Shown: positions 26,278 to 33,560 of the stretch, in pieces
How positions within the stretch are numbered: position 1 is the first letter of the stretch
Layout: the number at the start of each line of letters is the position of its first letter
DNA from: an uncultured Oligoflexia bacterium
GTDB taxonomy: Bacteria; Bdellovibrionota; Bacteriovoracia; Bacteriovoracales; Bacteriovoracaceae
Direction of reading: 5' to 3'
Length of the DNA: 38,894 nt
Assembly: GCA_950061135.1 (NCBI GenBank)
Contig: CATLVU010000010.1
Location: 1-38,894 of the forward strand
Notes under the pieces: model-generated
Told to the model about the DNA's origin: nothing
The model's database searches: none
What the model saw: the letters and a program-made list of their open reading frames with translations, nothing else
Made by a program: the position numbers and the translations under genes

Positions 26278-27270
26278 TTAATCCTGTTGTACTCTTTTAG
26301 TTATTTGCACTGCTTTATTTCCTTTATACTCACCCATTAAGCCTTGAAGCTTTTTTACTCCTTCAACTTCGATACTAATTTCTCCTGAAACTTCTTGATT
26401 TAAAGGAATAATGTCTCCGGTTTGTAAACTAACTAAATCACCAATACTCATTGATGTATCGCCAAGCTTTACAACTGCAACTGCATCAGCATCTTTAACG
26501 TGCTCATGCATTGATTGTGTCCACAAAGAATCGATAACATCATTTTCTGATTGGTATGAAGAACTTAATTTTTGTTTAATAGGTTCAATAGTCGAATAAG
26601 GAACAACTACCATTATCGTTCCAGATGCTGACTCAAATTCAACTTCAAAAGTTGTTGTAATAATAACGTCACTTGGAGGAACAACTCCAACAAACTGAGG
26701 GTTAATCTCTGTTCTTACATATTGAGCATCAATTTTATGAACAGGGGCCCACGCTTCTTCTAAATCATTTATCGCCATATCCATTACACGCTTCATAAAT
26801 GAAAGTTCTATTGGCGTAAATTCCTTACCTTCAATTTTTGTAAATGGACGATCTGTCCCTCCAAAATATGAATCAATTATTGCATAAGAAAGTTTAGACT
26901 CAAAAACAAGTAAAGCCGGCCCTCTTAACTCATTAAATCTTAAAACACACATACAACTTGGAATAGGTAATGTGTTAACAAACTCACCAAATTTTAAAAG
27001 GTCAGTAGAAATTAAAGATATAGTAGAGATTTTTCTCAAGCTATTTGAAAGAGAAACACGAAATGACCTAATGAATCTTTCATAAATAATTTCCAAAATA
27101 GGCATTCGCCCACGAATTACTCTATCTTGATTGGTTAAATCATAGGGCTGGATATTATCGGGGTTTTCGTCTTCAAAAGAGGCTTCAAACCCACCACTGT
27201 CGGAATCCCCATCTTCGTTAACTGCGTTTAAAAGCGCATCAACTTCTTCTTGACTTAATACTTGGGCCAT
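26278..27270 (-). CDS. fliM: Flagellar switch protein FliM
   Basis: FliM is the C-ring protein that binds phosphorylated CheY and sets the direction of rotation. The 330-residue length is standard. The N-terminal CheY-binding motif is present as SQEEVDALLNAV (residues 6-17), implying control by chemotaxis. The middle domain has the conserved TLPIPSCMCVLRFNELRGPA and YFGGTDRP elements. The C-terminal SpoA domain includes KLGDTSMSIGDLVSLQTGDI. The ribosome site GGAGGGG is strong, suiting a subunit needed in about 34 copies per motor. Confidence 0.98.
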   Translation of the reverse strand: MAQVLSQEEVDALLNAVNEDGDSDSGGFEASFEDENPDNIQPYDLTNQDRVIRGRMPILEIIYERFIRSFRVSLSNSLRKISTISLISTDLLKFGEFVNTLPIPSCMCVLRFNELRGPALLVFESKLSYAIIDSYFGGTDRPFTKIEGKEFTPIELSFMKRVMDMAINDLEEAWAPVHKIDAQYVRTEINPQFVGVVPPSDVIITTTFEVEFESASGTIMVVVPYSTIEPIKQKLSSSYQSENDVIDSLWTQSMHEHVKDADAVAVVKLGDTSMSIGDLVSLQTGDIIPLNQEVSGEISIEVEGVKKLQGLMGEYKGNKAVQITKRVQQD

Positions 27271-27326
27271 TTAAATCCCCTCCTGGGCTTTTTAAACTAA
27301 TAACTTCCTATTATTAGCTTTCTAAA

Positions 27327-27872
27327 TTAATTAACTTGAAAGTTCACATAAAAAATATCAACTACTTTTCCATCTACTAAAAAAGAGTTTATTGCAGACT
27401 TGATCTGCTCTTTTAAATAAACTTTACCATCTCTTTTTAAAACATCCTCCGGTCTCTTGGAGTTTAATATACTAATTACTGTATCTCTAATTTGAGGCTT
27501 GCGTGCTTCAACTTCTGTTAACTCTGAGTCTTCACTCATTTTCAATACAGCATTTAATCTTACATATCTTCTAGGACCATCTCCTTGAGCTAGGTTCACT
27601 GTAAAAGTTTGAAGATCGACTAGGCTCTCTTTAGAAATGCTCTCTGTCGGCTTAAATTCACTCTCTTCACCATTCATTTGAGCGGTTCTACCTTCTTGTA
27701 GCAATGTTGCTAAATCAGGCTTTTTAGATTCATTTTGAAAGTATTGGTATTGCATAAAAGCAACTGCTGATAAGGCAATAGCATTAATAATTAATAGCAA
27801 AGCTACTAAAGGATTTTTTTGGCTTTTTTCAGCTTTAACTTCTTCTTGGGATTCTTGTTGATCATCGGCCAT
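27327..27872 (-). CDS. fliL: Flagellar basal body protein FliL
   Basis: FliL is a single-pass inner-membrane protein that surrounds the stators and supports torque. The 181-residue protein has a short charged cytosolic N-terminus, one membrane helix (about 23-43, LVALLLIINAIALSAVAFM), a variable linker and a periplasmic domain. That domain carries the family features VDLQTFTVNLAQGDGPRRYV and the C-terminal VKEQIKSAINSFLV-type helix, ending in a phenylalanine-containing strand. It is the first gene of the flagellar operon; the ATG has GGAG six bases upstream and a consensus-like promoter lies 54 bases before it. Confidence 0.95.
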   Translation of the reverse strand: MADDQQESQEEVKAEKSQKNPLVALLLIINAIALSAVAFMQYQYFQNESKKPDLATLLQEGRTAQMNGEESEFKPTESISKESLVDLQTFTVNLAQGDGPRRYVRLNAVLKMSEDSELTEVEARKPQIRDTVISILNSKRPEDVLKRDGKVYLKEQIKSAINSFLVDGKVVDIFYVNFQVN

Positions 27873-27925
27873 TACAAACTCCTATTTAGGGCCCTAGGTA
27901 AATCCTATTACCTAGCTATGTCAAA

Positions 27926-27954
27926 ATTATACCTATCAACTGGATGAGAATCAA
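27926..27954 (-). promoter_or_regulatory. Sigma70-type promoter of the flagellar operon
   Basis: On the minus strand TTGATT (27949-27954) and a perfect TATAAT (27926-27931) are separated by 17 bases, placing the transcription start near 27919 and giving a leader of about 47 bases before fliL. No sigma54 (GG-N10-GC) or sigma28 promoter was seen here, so the operon appears to be driven by housekeeping polymerase. Confidence 0.7.
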
Positions 27955-28048
27955 GTACATCCTTTCCGACCTAGAAATTTTTTCCTATATATTCCGTCAA
28001 AGCTATGACACTTCTCTCTTTTTACTAGGCAAAACCTGCCAACTAAAC

Positions 28049-28078
28049 AAAAAAAGGGAGAGCAAAAAGCTCTCCCTT
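28049..28078 (-). terminator. Intrinsic terminator after the HU gene
   Basis: A perfect 10-base-pair stem (28054-28063 with 28069-28078, GC-rich core GGGAGAGC) closes a five-base loop and is followed on the minus strand by a run of seven T. It lies 31 bases past the HU stop codon and isolates HU from the flagellar promoter downstream. Confidence 0.9.
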
Positions 28079-28108
28079 CGATATAATTAACTTCTTGTTA
28101 ATTAATAA

Positions 28109-28387
28109 TTAAAACATTTCCTTCCATGCTTTACCTGGACGAAACTTAGGTAAAGTTTTAGCTTTAATTTTAATCTTCTCACCAGTAGATGGATTAACAC
28201 CAGTTCTAGCTGATCTTCTGATTTTTGTAAAAGTACCGAAACCTACTAGAGATACATCGTCACCTTTCTTAACTGCTTTTTTAACAGTTTCTAACATAGT
28301 GTTGATGAATTGATCTGCATCTTTCTTTGTTAGGTGGTTTAATTCTTTGCTTTTTAAAATCGCTTCTACTAGCTCTTTTCTGTTCAT
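28109..28387 (-). CDS. HU-family DNA-binding protein
   Basis: This is a nucleoid protein of the HU/IHF family; a dimer would bend and wrap DNA. The 92-residue protein has the helical N-terminal dimerisation part (MNRKELVEAILKSKEL), the family signature VSLVGFGTFTKIRRSARTG at about 45-63, the DNA-binding arm with NPSTGEKIKIKA, and the C-terminal helix ending FRPGKAWKEMF. I take the ATG at 28385-28387, which has AGGAG five bases upstream, rather than one six codons earlier. HU and IHF subunits are hard to separate by eye; the arm NPSTGEKI is HU-like. The gene is monocistronic and ends at a strong terminator. Confidence 0.96.
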   Translation of the reverse strand: MNRKELVEAILKSKELNHLTKKDADQFINTMLETVKKAVKKGDDVSLVGFGTFTKIRRSARTGVNPSTGEKIKIKAKTLPKFRPGKAWKEMF

Positions 28388-28473
28388 AAAAACTCCTATA
28401 GTCAATGTTAATAACGCTATAGAAAAATGGTTACGTATTATTTTCTCTTTGGCAAACTTTTTTTAAAAAAAAT

Positions 28474-28505
28474 AAAAAAAAAAGCTCGCCTACTAGACGA
28501 GCTTT
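28474..28505 (-). terminator. Intrinsic terminator after the DsbA-like gene
   Basis: The stem AAAGCTCG (28481-28488) pairs with CGAGCTTT (28498-28505) around a nine-base loop. On the minus strand it is followed by a long T-run (28483 down to 28474). It ends transcription 26 bases after the DsbA-like gene, before the HU promoter. Confidence 0.85.
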
Positions 28506-28531
28506 AGAGAGTTTTTTAAGTTGACTTGTTA

Positions 28532-29317
28532 TTATAAATTTACTTTCCCTCTTTTCTTTAACTCTTCAACAATCATGTCAAAGTGTGATGCAGGGTAAGC
28601 ACCTTTAACAGGAATTCCGTTAAATACAAAGCCTGGTGTACCTTGAATTCCATATTTTTTAGCTTCAGCCATATCAGCATCAATTCTTGCTTTAACCGTT
28701 TCTGACTTTAAATCTGTAGCTAGTTTTCCCATATCTGCTCCAAGTTTTTTTGCTACAGACTTGAAAAAACTTTCCCCATTTTTAATTTTTGAAAAGTTAT
28801 CAAATAATTCGTCATGAAACTTTTGCGCTTTCTCATGAGATTGTAATGCTAATGCCTCATAATATTGAGCTGCTGGCATTGCGTTTGGATGAAAACTAAG
28901 TGGTAAATGCTTATAAACAAACTTAATTTTTCCATCATATTTTTTCATCAGTTGTTGAACTGTTTGATATCCTCTTGAGCAGAATGGACATTCAAAGTCA
29001 GAGTATTCAACTAATACAAGCTCTGCATCTTTAGGTCCCCAAGTAACCATGTTATCGCTTAATTCAGGCTTTAATGGGTTATTAAAACTTTCTTCAAACT
29101 TCTTTTTTTCTTCTTCTTCTTGTTTTTTACGCTGAGATGATTGTGCATCTTTAACTGCCGCATTTAATGCTTCAATAAATTGAGCTGGATGTTCCTTGAT
29201 AACATCTGTTACTAGCTCAGGGTTTTTCTTTAAAAGTTCACCTATTTGCTTCTTGTCTGGATTACAAGATGAAAATAGAAAAAGAGAGATCATACTTAAT
29301 ACAACTGCAAATTTCAT
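28532..29317 (-). CDS. DsbA-family thiol oxidoreductase lipoprotein
   Basis: This 261-residue lipoprotein has a type II signal with lipobox FSSC (Cys 18). A helical region with a Glu/Lys-rich segment (65-77) follows, then a thioredoxin-fold domain with active site CPFC at 110-113 (DFECPFCSRGYQ) and the cis-proline GTPGFVFNG near 230. The inserted helices and the FVYKHLPLSFHP motif match the DsbA/DSBA-like thioredoxin group (Thioredoxin_4). Probable role: forming or shuffling disulfides of exported proteins, which fits the many paired cysteines in the large lipoprotein of this window. The ATG has AGGA eight bases upstream. It follows the membrane-protein gene by 15 bases and may share its transcript. 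Confidence 0.9.
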   Translation of the reverse strand: MKFAVVLSMISLFLFSSCNPDKKQIGELLKKNPELVTDVIKEHPAQFIEALNAAVKDAQSSQRKKQEEEEKKKFEESFNNPLKPELSDNMVTWGPKDAELVLVEYSDFECPFCSRGYQTVQQLMKKYDGKIKFVYKHLPLSFHPNAMPAAQYYEALALQSHEKAQKFHDELFDNFSKIKNGESFFKSVAKKLGADMGKLATDLKSETVKARIDADMAEAKKYGIQGTPGFVFNGIPVKGAYPASHFDMIVEELKKRGKVNL

Positions 29318-29332
29318 TAAAACATTCCTTTG

Positions 29333-30361
29333 TTATTTAACTTTTTTACTATCTATTTCACGTATATGTGATTTTACTTTTTTTTCTTCTTTTGCAAACT
29401 CATTTACAGAGTAATCCATAAACTTGTTAAACATTCTACCATAAGGTCTAATATGTGCATAACCAATTAAGTGTATTCGCGCATTAGTATTTCCCTTCAT
29501 AATCGCTCTCATCGTTGAAAAAAATGCAAATATCGCTCCTGAAACTTTTCCATAAAGATGAAAGCATAATGCAAAGTACGATATAAAAACTGAAATACCA
29601 GCTCCCCAAAGCAGAGACTCAAATACCTGACCTTGATTGTTCAAGAAATAAGCAACTACATCTGAGTTCTTAGATAAAGTTTGTAAAGAAAGCTCAATAA
29701 CCTGAGAGCGTATTTCCAAAGTTAGATAAGAACAAAACCATACAGTCATGACAGAGATAATTGTAGTGATAATTAAAAAATGAAACAAAAATACTTTTTC
29801 TAGAACCGGCCCTCGAACTTTAGAGTAATAGTTTGGCATAGTATTTGGTCTGAATTTTTTTTCTATTTTACATTGATTAACATACTGAAAGAACAGCTCA
29901 CTGAAGCGAGACAGAAGTCTGTAGTCTGAGAAAAGATCTGGATTATATAGCGTATTCTCTTTCTCCGCTAAGTCCTGACAATAGCTCCCTATCACTGCAA
30001 AGGGACGCAGTAAAATATATCCCACATACATACCAACAAAAAATATACAGATAATAAAAAAGAAGATTAAAGGCAGTTGATCTATAAGTGCTTTTAATGA
30101 ATGGTCGAAAAAAGCTTCTCTTAAATTCATTGACTTAAAATAACCAACCGACTCAAAAAAAGTACTATTTAAAGATAAAATCATCCAAATATGATAAGAG
30201 ATAAAGACAATTGTGAAGAAAGAAACACAGGAAAGCTTCAAACCGCAAGCGATATAAAATTTACCATCATCTTCTTTAAAAAGACGCTTGAAGTTTATCT
30301 TTGAAATAAAGTCCATATCTTTATATTTTAGATTAGCATCCTTCTCCCTACCAGCGGGCAT
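29333..30361 (-). CDS. Four-helix membrane protein with HAMP-like C-terminus, unknown function
   Basis: I do not recognise this 342-residue protein. It has four membrane helices, at about 45-67, 93-118, 195-217 and 252-272, arranged as two pairs with a cytosolic loop of about 70 residues between them. After the last helix, AFFSTMRAIMKGNTNARIHL then IRPYGRMFNKFMD resembles the two amphipathic helices of a HAMP signal-relay domain. The chain then ends in a short charged tail without any output domain. Helix two ends in GYILLRPFAVIGSYCQDLAE, which also has a HAMP-like start. The start ATG at 30359-30361 has AAGG seven bases upstream; an alternative ATG lies 16 codons in. It may act as a relay between an outside signal and a separate partner. 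Confidence 0.75.
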   Translation of the reverse strand: MPAGREKDANLKYKDMDFISKINFKRLFKEDDGKFYIACGLKLSCVSFFTIVFISYHIWMILSLNSTFFESVGYFKSMNLREAFFDHSLKALIDQLPLIFFFIICIFFVGMYVGYILLRPFAVIGSYCQDLAEKENTLYNPDLFSDYRLLSRFSELFFQYVNQCKIEKKFRPNTMPNYYSKVRGPVLEKVFLFHFLIITTIISVMTVWFCSYLTLEIRSQVIELSLQTLSKNSDVVAYFLNNQGQVFESLLWGAGISVFISYFALCFHLYGKVSGAIFAFFSTMRAIMKGNTNARIHLIGYAHIRPYGRMFNKFMDYSVNEFAKEEKKVKSHIREIDSKKVK

Positions 30362-30470
30362 CTCCTGCCCTTGTTGTAATAAAAATTATTTACTCTTAAA
30401 AAGTATAAAAACTGACCTACTTAAATGGTGTTGGGATTATAATAAGGCATTGTTATTTATGATGAGTTAT

Positions 30471-30623
30471 CTATAAATTTTGAACTGCTTCTTTTGGTTT
30501 AGGTTTAAATGAATGAATTCCAGTAGTTGATTTTAGACCAACACCAATCTTGTCAGGCAGTTTAAAAAGTATATAAAAGCTACATGGCCCATTGAGTAGA
30601 ATATTGCGCCGTGGTATAAATGA
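30471..30623 (-). pseudogene. Possible remnant coding frame without a start codon
   Basis: A minus-strand frame of 50 codons runs between stops and reads like protein in composition (LPDKIGVGLKSTTG, then SFKPKPKEAVQNL before TAG). It has no ATG, GTG or TTG, so it cannot be an ordinary gene. It could be the tail of a decayed gene, vaguely PilZ-like, or chance in AT-rich DNA. The plus-strand promoter of the small RNA candidate lies inside it. Confidence 0.2.
30550..30577 (+). promoter_or_regulatory. Sigma70-type promoter of candidate small RNA
   Basis: TTGTCA (30550-30555) and TATAAA (30572-30577) are each one mismatch from consensus with a 16-base spacer. No plus-strand protein gene follows, only the hairpins and terminator ending at 30697. 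An overlapping 11-base-pair inverted repeat (30478-30488 with 30557-30567) covers the spacer and may be an operator. Confidence 0.5.
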
Positions 30624-30697
30624 TTAACTTAGGACGAAAGTCCTTTGTACTCTCTCTCTCAAATGCGCAAGACTTAACTCATCTTGCGCTTTTTTTT
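30584..30697 (+). ncRNA. Candidate small RNA of about 114 nt
   Basis: The unit has a promoter just upstream (30550-30577), no open reading frame, and a strong intrinsic terminator at its end. Inside is a compact hairpin AGGAC-GAAA-GTCCT (30631-30644). Its C(GAAA)G tetraloop is extra stable only when transcribed from the plus strand, which fixes the orientation. Between this hairpin and the terminator lies an unpaired CU tract (TCTCTCTCTC, about 30651-30660) that could pair with GGAGAG-like ribosome sites. It does not match tRNA, 5S, SRP RNA, tmRNA or 6S features I could recall. Both flanking genes are on the minus strand, so the terminator has no other obvious plus-strand customer. The start base is estimated. 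Confidence 0.5.
30665..30697 (+). terminator. Intrinsic terminator, plus strand
   Basis: GCGCAAGA (30665-30672) pairs perfectly with TCTTGCGC (30682-30689) around a nine-base loop and is followed by eight T. On the minus strand the stem is followed only by ATTTGAG, so it is at best a weak terminator for the amidase gene that ends at 30701. Confidence 0.8.
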
Positions 30698-30700
30698 GCC

Positions 30701-31462
30701 TTAAAAAAGCGGGAGTCGTTTTGGTTGGGAATCATAGTATTGTTTGACTCCCTTAACCACAGCTTCAGCATAGACCTCTAAATAATTGTCTGATTTAATT
30801 TGAAAAACTTCTGAGGGGTTAGACATAAAGCCAGCCTCTAATAAAATTCCAGGCCTTTTAGACAAGGCTAAAACGTAAAATAAACTAGGCTTTACTCCGC
30901 GATCCTTTATTCTAAATCTTTTTTCAACTGCTTTTTTAATTTCTTGATGAATACTTGTTGCGACAGTTCTACTTTGCTTTGCAGTTTTCTTAACCGCTAA
31001 ATCTATTAAAATCTGATTAATTATTTTATCTGCGCCATCTAAAGACTTATTCTCAATCCTTTCAACTTTTTGAACCGCTTGATCATCATGATTATCGAGA
31101 TAAAAAGTTTCAAACCCGTGAGACTTTCTATTCTTACTAGAATTAAAATGTATAGAGATAAAAAGGTCGGCTTTAACTGTGTCTGCAAGATCTGCTCTCT
31201 CTTGAAGTCCAACCGTTGAATCAAAACTTCTAGTTAAATAAACAGTGAAGTGCTCACTTAATTTTTCTTTGATTAACTTTCCTAGCTTTAAAGCCAAGTC
31301 TTTCTCATAAATTTTAATTGTTTCTTTTTTTCCATTTATCTTTTTAACAATATAAGACACTGCCCCAAGCTCTTTACCGCCATGTCCAGGATCAACTAAC
31401 ACGACAAAAGCCTTAGCATCAATTGCAAAACAAAATATAAAACTTAGAATAAACTTTTTCAT
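30701..31462 (-). CDS. N-acetylmuramoyl-L-alanine amidase (Amidase_3)
   Basis: This enzyme cuts the bond between N-acetylmuramic acid and the stem peptide of peptidoglycan. The 253-residue protein is a signal peptide (cleaved near DAKA, residue 18) plus a bare Amidase_3 catalytic domain. The zinc ligands are His 27 in DPGHGG, Glu 53 in YEKDLAL and His 105 in SIHFNSS; the catalytic glutamate is Glu 209 in ILLEAGFMSN. There is no AMIN, SPOR or LysM targeting domain, unlike AmiB/AmiC of enterics, so localisation must come from a partner. It starts three bases after the SpoIID-like gene with no ribosome site of its own, so translation is probably coupled. Confidence 0.93.
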   Translation of the reverse strand: MKKFILSFIFCFAIDAKAFVVLVDPGHGGKELGAVSYIVKKINGKKETIKIYEKDLALKLGKLIKEKLSEHFTVYLTRSFDSTVGLQERADLADTVKADLFISIHFNSSKNRKSHGFETFYLDNHDDQAVQKVERIENKSLDGADKIINQILIDLAVKKTAKQSRTVATSIHQEIKKAVEKRFRIKDRGVKPSLFYVLALSKRPGILLEAGFMSNPSEVFQIKSDNYLEVYAEAVVKGVKQYYDSQPKRLPLF

Positions 31463-31465
31463 TTT

Positions 31466-32620
31466 TTAATATACTTTAGAGATTTTAAGCTTTGGAAAGT
31501 AATGCTTCAAGATTTCTTTATAAGAATATCCTCTTAGCGCCATTTCTTTTGCACCGAACTGACAAAGTCCAACCCCATGGCCAAAGCCTGCCCCTTCGAT
31601 ATTAATGGTTTCTTTACCTATTTTAATTTTAAAATTATTTGAAGGAAGATTTTTTCTTGTCAAAGTTGAACGTAGTCTTGATTTTTTTACACTGTAAACT
31701 TTTTGTGGTCCACCGTACAATTTTACAATAGGATCGTATTCATTATTTTTAAATAAACGATAACCTTTAGAGTTATTAGTTAAAGCCTTTCCTTGATAGC
31801 GATTCAAAGCTTTTTTATAATAATTCATAAATGTATGGTCTTTTAAACTTAACTTCCAATTTTTGAGACCATGTCCATAGCAATAAGGACATTGTACTTT
31901 TTCGTAACCAGTAACAGGATTACTCCATACTTCTTCTGGTAGAAAAGTATGTCCGCCACATTTTGAATGGAAAAATATTGGAAGCTTCTCTTCTTTGCCA
32001 TTTATTAGAATTTCACCTCTAGTTTCTTTCGAGGCCTGAATAGTCTTTGGTGTTATATCTGAATAGTTTCCATTTACTTGATGTTTTTCAGAATTCTCTA
32101 GATCATAATGAGTATTATAACCTTTTACTTTGGTTACGAAATTATTACGAATTTTATATAAAGCATAAGATCTTGCAGCAATGGCCTGGGCTTTTAGCGC
32201 TTCTATAGGCCAGGACGCGTTCATTTCTTTAGGCAATACCATCGAAATATATTCTTCAACATCAATCTCATTTACAAGGTCGCATCCTTTATAATTCTCA
32301 GCTGTTTGAACTTGAATTTTTCCGAGGTATTTATGACCTTCCCATTGCAGTACGTTTTTTTCAGCCTCAATCACAGCAAAAATCTGTGGTCTTTTTTTCC
32401 AATTTTTCCAAGCGACCTTTGAGCAATTAAAAGCAATGGAGCTCTTACCAGGTAAATCTTTTTTACGACCTGTTTCAACCAAATGCCGTTTAAGATTCTG
32501 GCCATGTATGTTTATACTTTTTAAGCTTGAAGCAATTTTAACTTTGATCGTTGGTATATTAGCATTCGCATTTGAATACAATAACCCACTCATAGCAATA
32601 AAAATAAGTAAATAGTTCAA
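31466..32620 (-). CDS. SpoIID/LytB-domain protein, probable lytic transglycosylase
   Basis: This 384-residue exported protein carries the SpoIID domain. SpoIID of Bacillus is a lytic transglycosylase that cuts glycan strands lacking stem peptides. The core motif YISMVLPKEMNASWPIEALK is at 124-143, with Glu 132 at the position of the catalytic glutamate, followed by AQAIAARSYALYKI. A CPYCYGH motif and an earlier single Cys recall the metal- or disulfide-bearing inserts of the family, and the C-terminal GAGFGHGVGLCQFGAKEMA is conserved. The start is a TTG with GGGAAGGA upstream; it gives a complete signal peptide (cleaved near NANA, residue 20), whereas the next ATG would cut it in half. It is coupled to the downstream amidase gene. 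Confidence 0.9.
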   Translation of the reverse strand: MNYLLIFIAMSGLLYSNANANIPTIKVKIASSLKSINIHGQNLKRHLVETGRKKDLPGKSSIAFNCSKVAWKNWKKRPQIFAVIEAEKNVLQWEGHKYLGKIQVQTAENYKGCDLVNEIDVEEYISMVLPKEMNASWPIEALKAQAIAARSYALYKIRNNFVTKVKGYNTHYDLENSEKHQVNGNYSDITPKTIQASKETRGEILINGKEEKLPIFFHSKCGGHTFLPEEVWSNPVTGYEKVQCPYCYGHGLKNWKLSLKDHTFMNYYKKALNRYQGKALTNNSKGYRLFKNNEYDPIVKLYGGPQKVYSVKKSRLRSTLTRKNLPSNNFKIKIGKETINIEGAGFGHGVGLCQFGAKEMALRGYSYKEILKHYFPKLKISKVY

Positions 32621-32683
32621 GTTCCTTCCCTGGAAACAGATCAGTTCATCCTAAAACTATTCTAACTTAAAGAGTTATTCTTT

Positions 32684-33442
32684 TCAATTGATGATTTTCA
32701 TAGCTTTTTGCATATCTTCCCAAGCTATTTTCTTCATATTCGGAGCAGAAATTAAAAGCTTAGGAGAGAATAGTGGCATTGCCTTGAGGCTTAATTTTTT
32801 TGAATCAGATACCAGACTGATATCTTCTATTTGACCATGAATATTTTTTAATCTCTCTTCTTTGCCCAAGATTTTTTTAGTTGCTGTAGCACCCAGAGTT
32901 ATTATTATTTGGGGATTCCAATAGGCCAATAAGGAATGATAAGTCTTCTCATCTGTTTGATCATCAAAAGCAAAGATTACATATTCAGAGGAAGTGACTC
33001 CCATTGCAGTTACCATTCTTTCAAAAAGAATCTCTACTTGCTCATTAAAGAAAAGCGCAAGGCCTGTGTTATCAGAGTCATTTTCATATTCATCTGTAAC
33101 AAAAACTATTTTGATTTCTGATTGCTTAAACCGAACAAAATAGTCCTGTAACAAACCTGAAAAGTTTAAATTCACCAATTCTGAATATTCTTGCTCACTT
33201 TTAAGTAAATTATAGTTAATTTCTTGATCTTTTTTAATTATCAATTCCGCTTCACCTAACTCGAGTGGTGAATCACTAATACTTTCCTGAGCAAAAGCCT
33301 CAAGAGACTTTAATACTTCTGTTTTTTCTGAGGTTTGAGCTAGTTGCTTAAAAACTTTATAATTCCAACAGGTTGAGAAAAATGGTGATATCGTTTTTTG
33401 GCCTCGGAGCTGCTGTAAATTATCTTTAAATAAATTTTTCAT
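32684..33442 (-). CDS. Divergent uracil-DNA-glycosylase superfamily-like protein
   Basis: The second half of this 252-residue protein follows the layout of family 4/5 uracil-DNA glycosylases: strand IKIVFVTDEYE, NEQVEILFERMVTAMGV, then NPQIIITLGATATKKILG and IHGQ, and finally LFSPKLLISAP with MKKIAWEDMQKAM. The catalytic pieces are changed: the usual GEAPG water-activating loop reads TDEYE and the HPSxLL loop reads FSPKLL, losing the histidine. The four iron-sulfur cysteines of family 4 are absent; only one Cys is present. The N-terminal 90 residues are unmatched. I start at the ATG 33440-33442; a TTG three codons upstream is possible. It is probably a non-catalytic or altered DNA-binding relative. 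The neighbourhood includes uvrC. Confidence 0.7.
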   Translation of the reverse strand: MKNLFKDNLQQLRGQKTISPFFSTCWNYKVFKQLAQTSEKTEVLKSLEAFAQESISDSPLELGEAELIIKKDQEINYNLLKSEQEYSELVNLNFSGLLQDYFVRFKQSEIKIVFVTDEYENDSDNTGLALFFNEQVEILFERMVTAMGVTSSEYVIFAFDDQTDEKTYHSLLAYWNPQIIITLGATATKKILGKEERLKNIHGQIEDISLVSDSKKLSLKAMPLFSPKLLISAPNMKKIAWEDMQKAMKIIN

Positions 33443-33486
33443 GTGTTCCAAATAACAGAATCGAAAGTAATTTCCTAGTGAAAAAG

Positions 33487-33514
33487 AAAATAATCAATAA
33501 ATTAACAAAGTCAA
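33487..33514 (-). promoter_or_regulatory. Possible promoter of the UDG-like gene
   Basis: On the minus strand TTGACT (33509-33514) and TATTTT (33487-33492) are 16 bases apart, about 45 bases before the ATG at 33442. The -35 is close to consensus and the -10 is weaker. Confidence 0.4.
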
Positions 33515-33560
33515 TAATACGCCGAAAAGTACTATGTAAACACCCATGGAGGCTATTTAA

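Noticed and set aside
30584-30697. Identity of the small RNA candidate as SRP RNA, 6S RNA or tmRNA
   Set aside because: The SRP GGAAG loop core, a 6S rod with central bubble, and the tmRNA tRNA-like ends were all looked for and not found.
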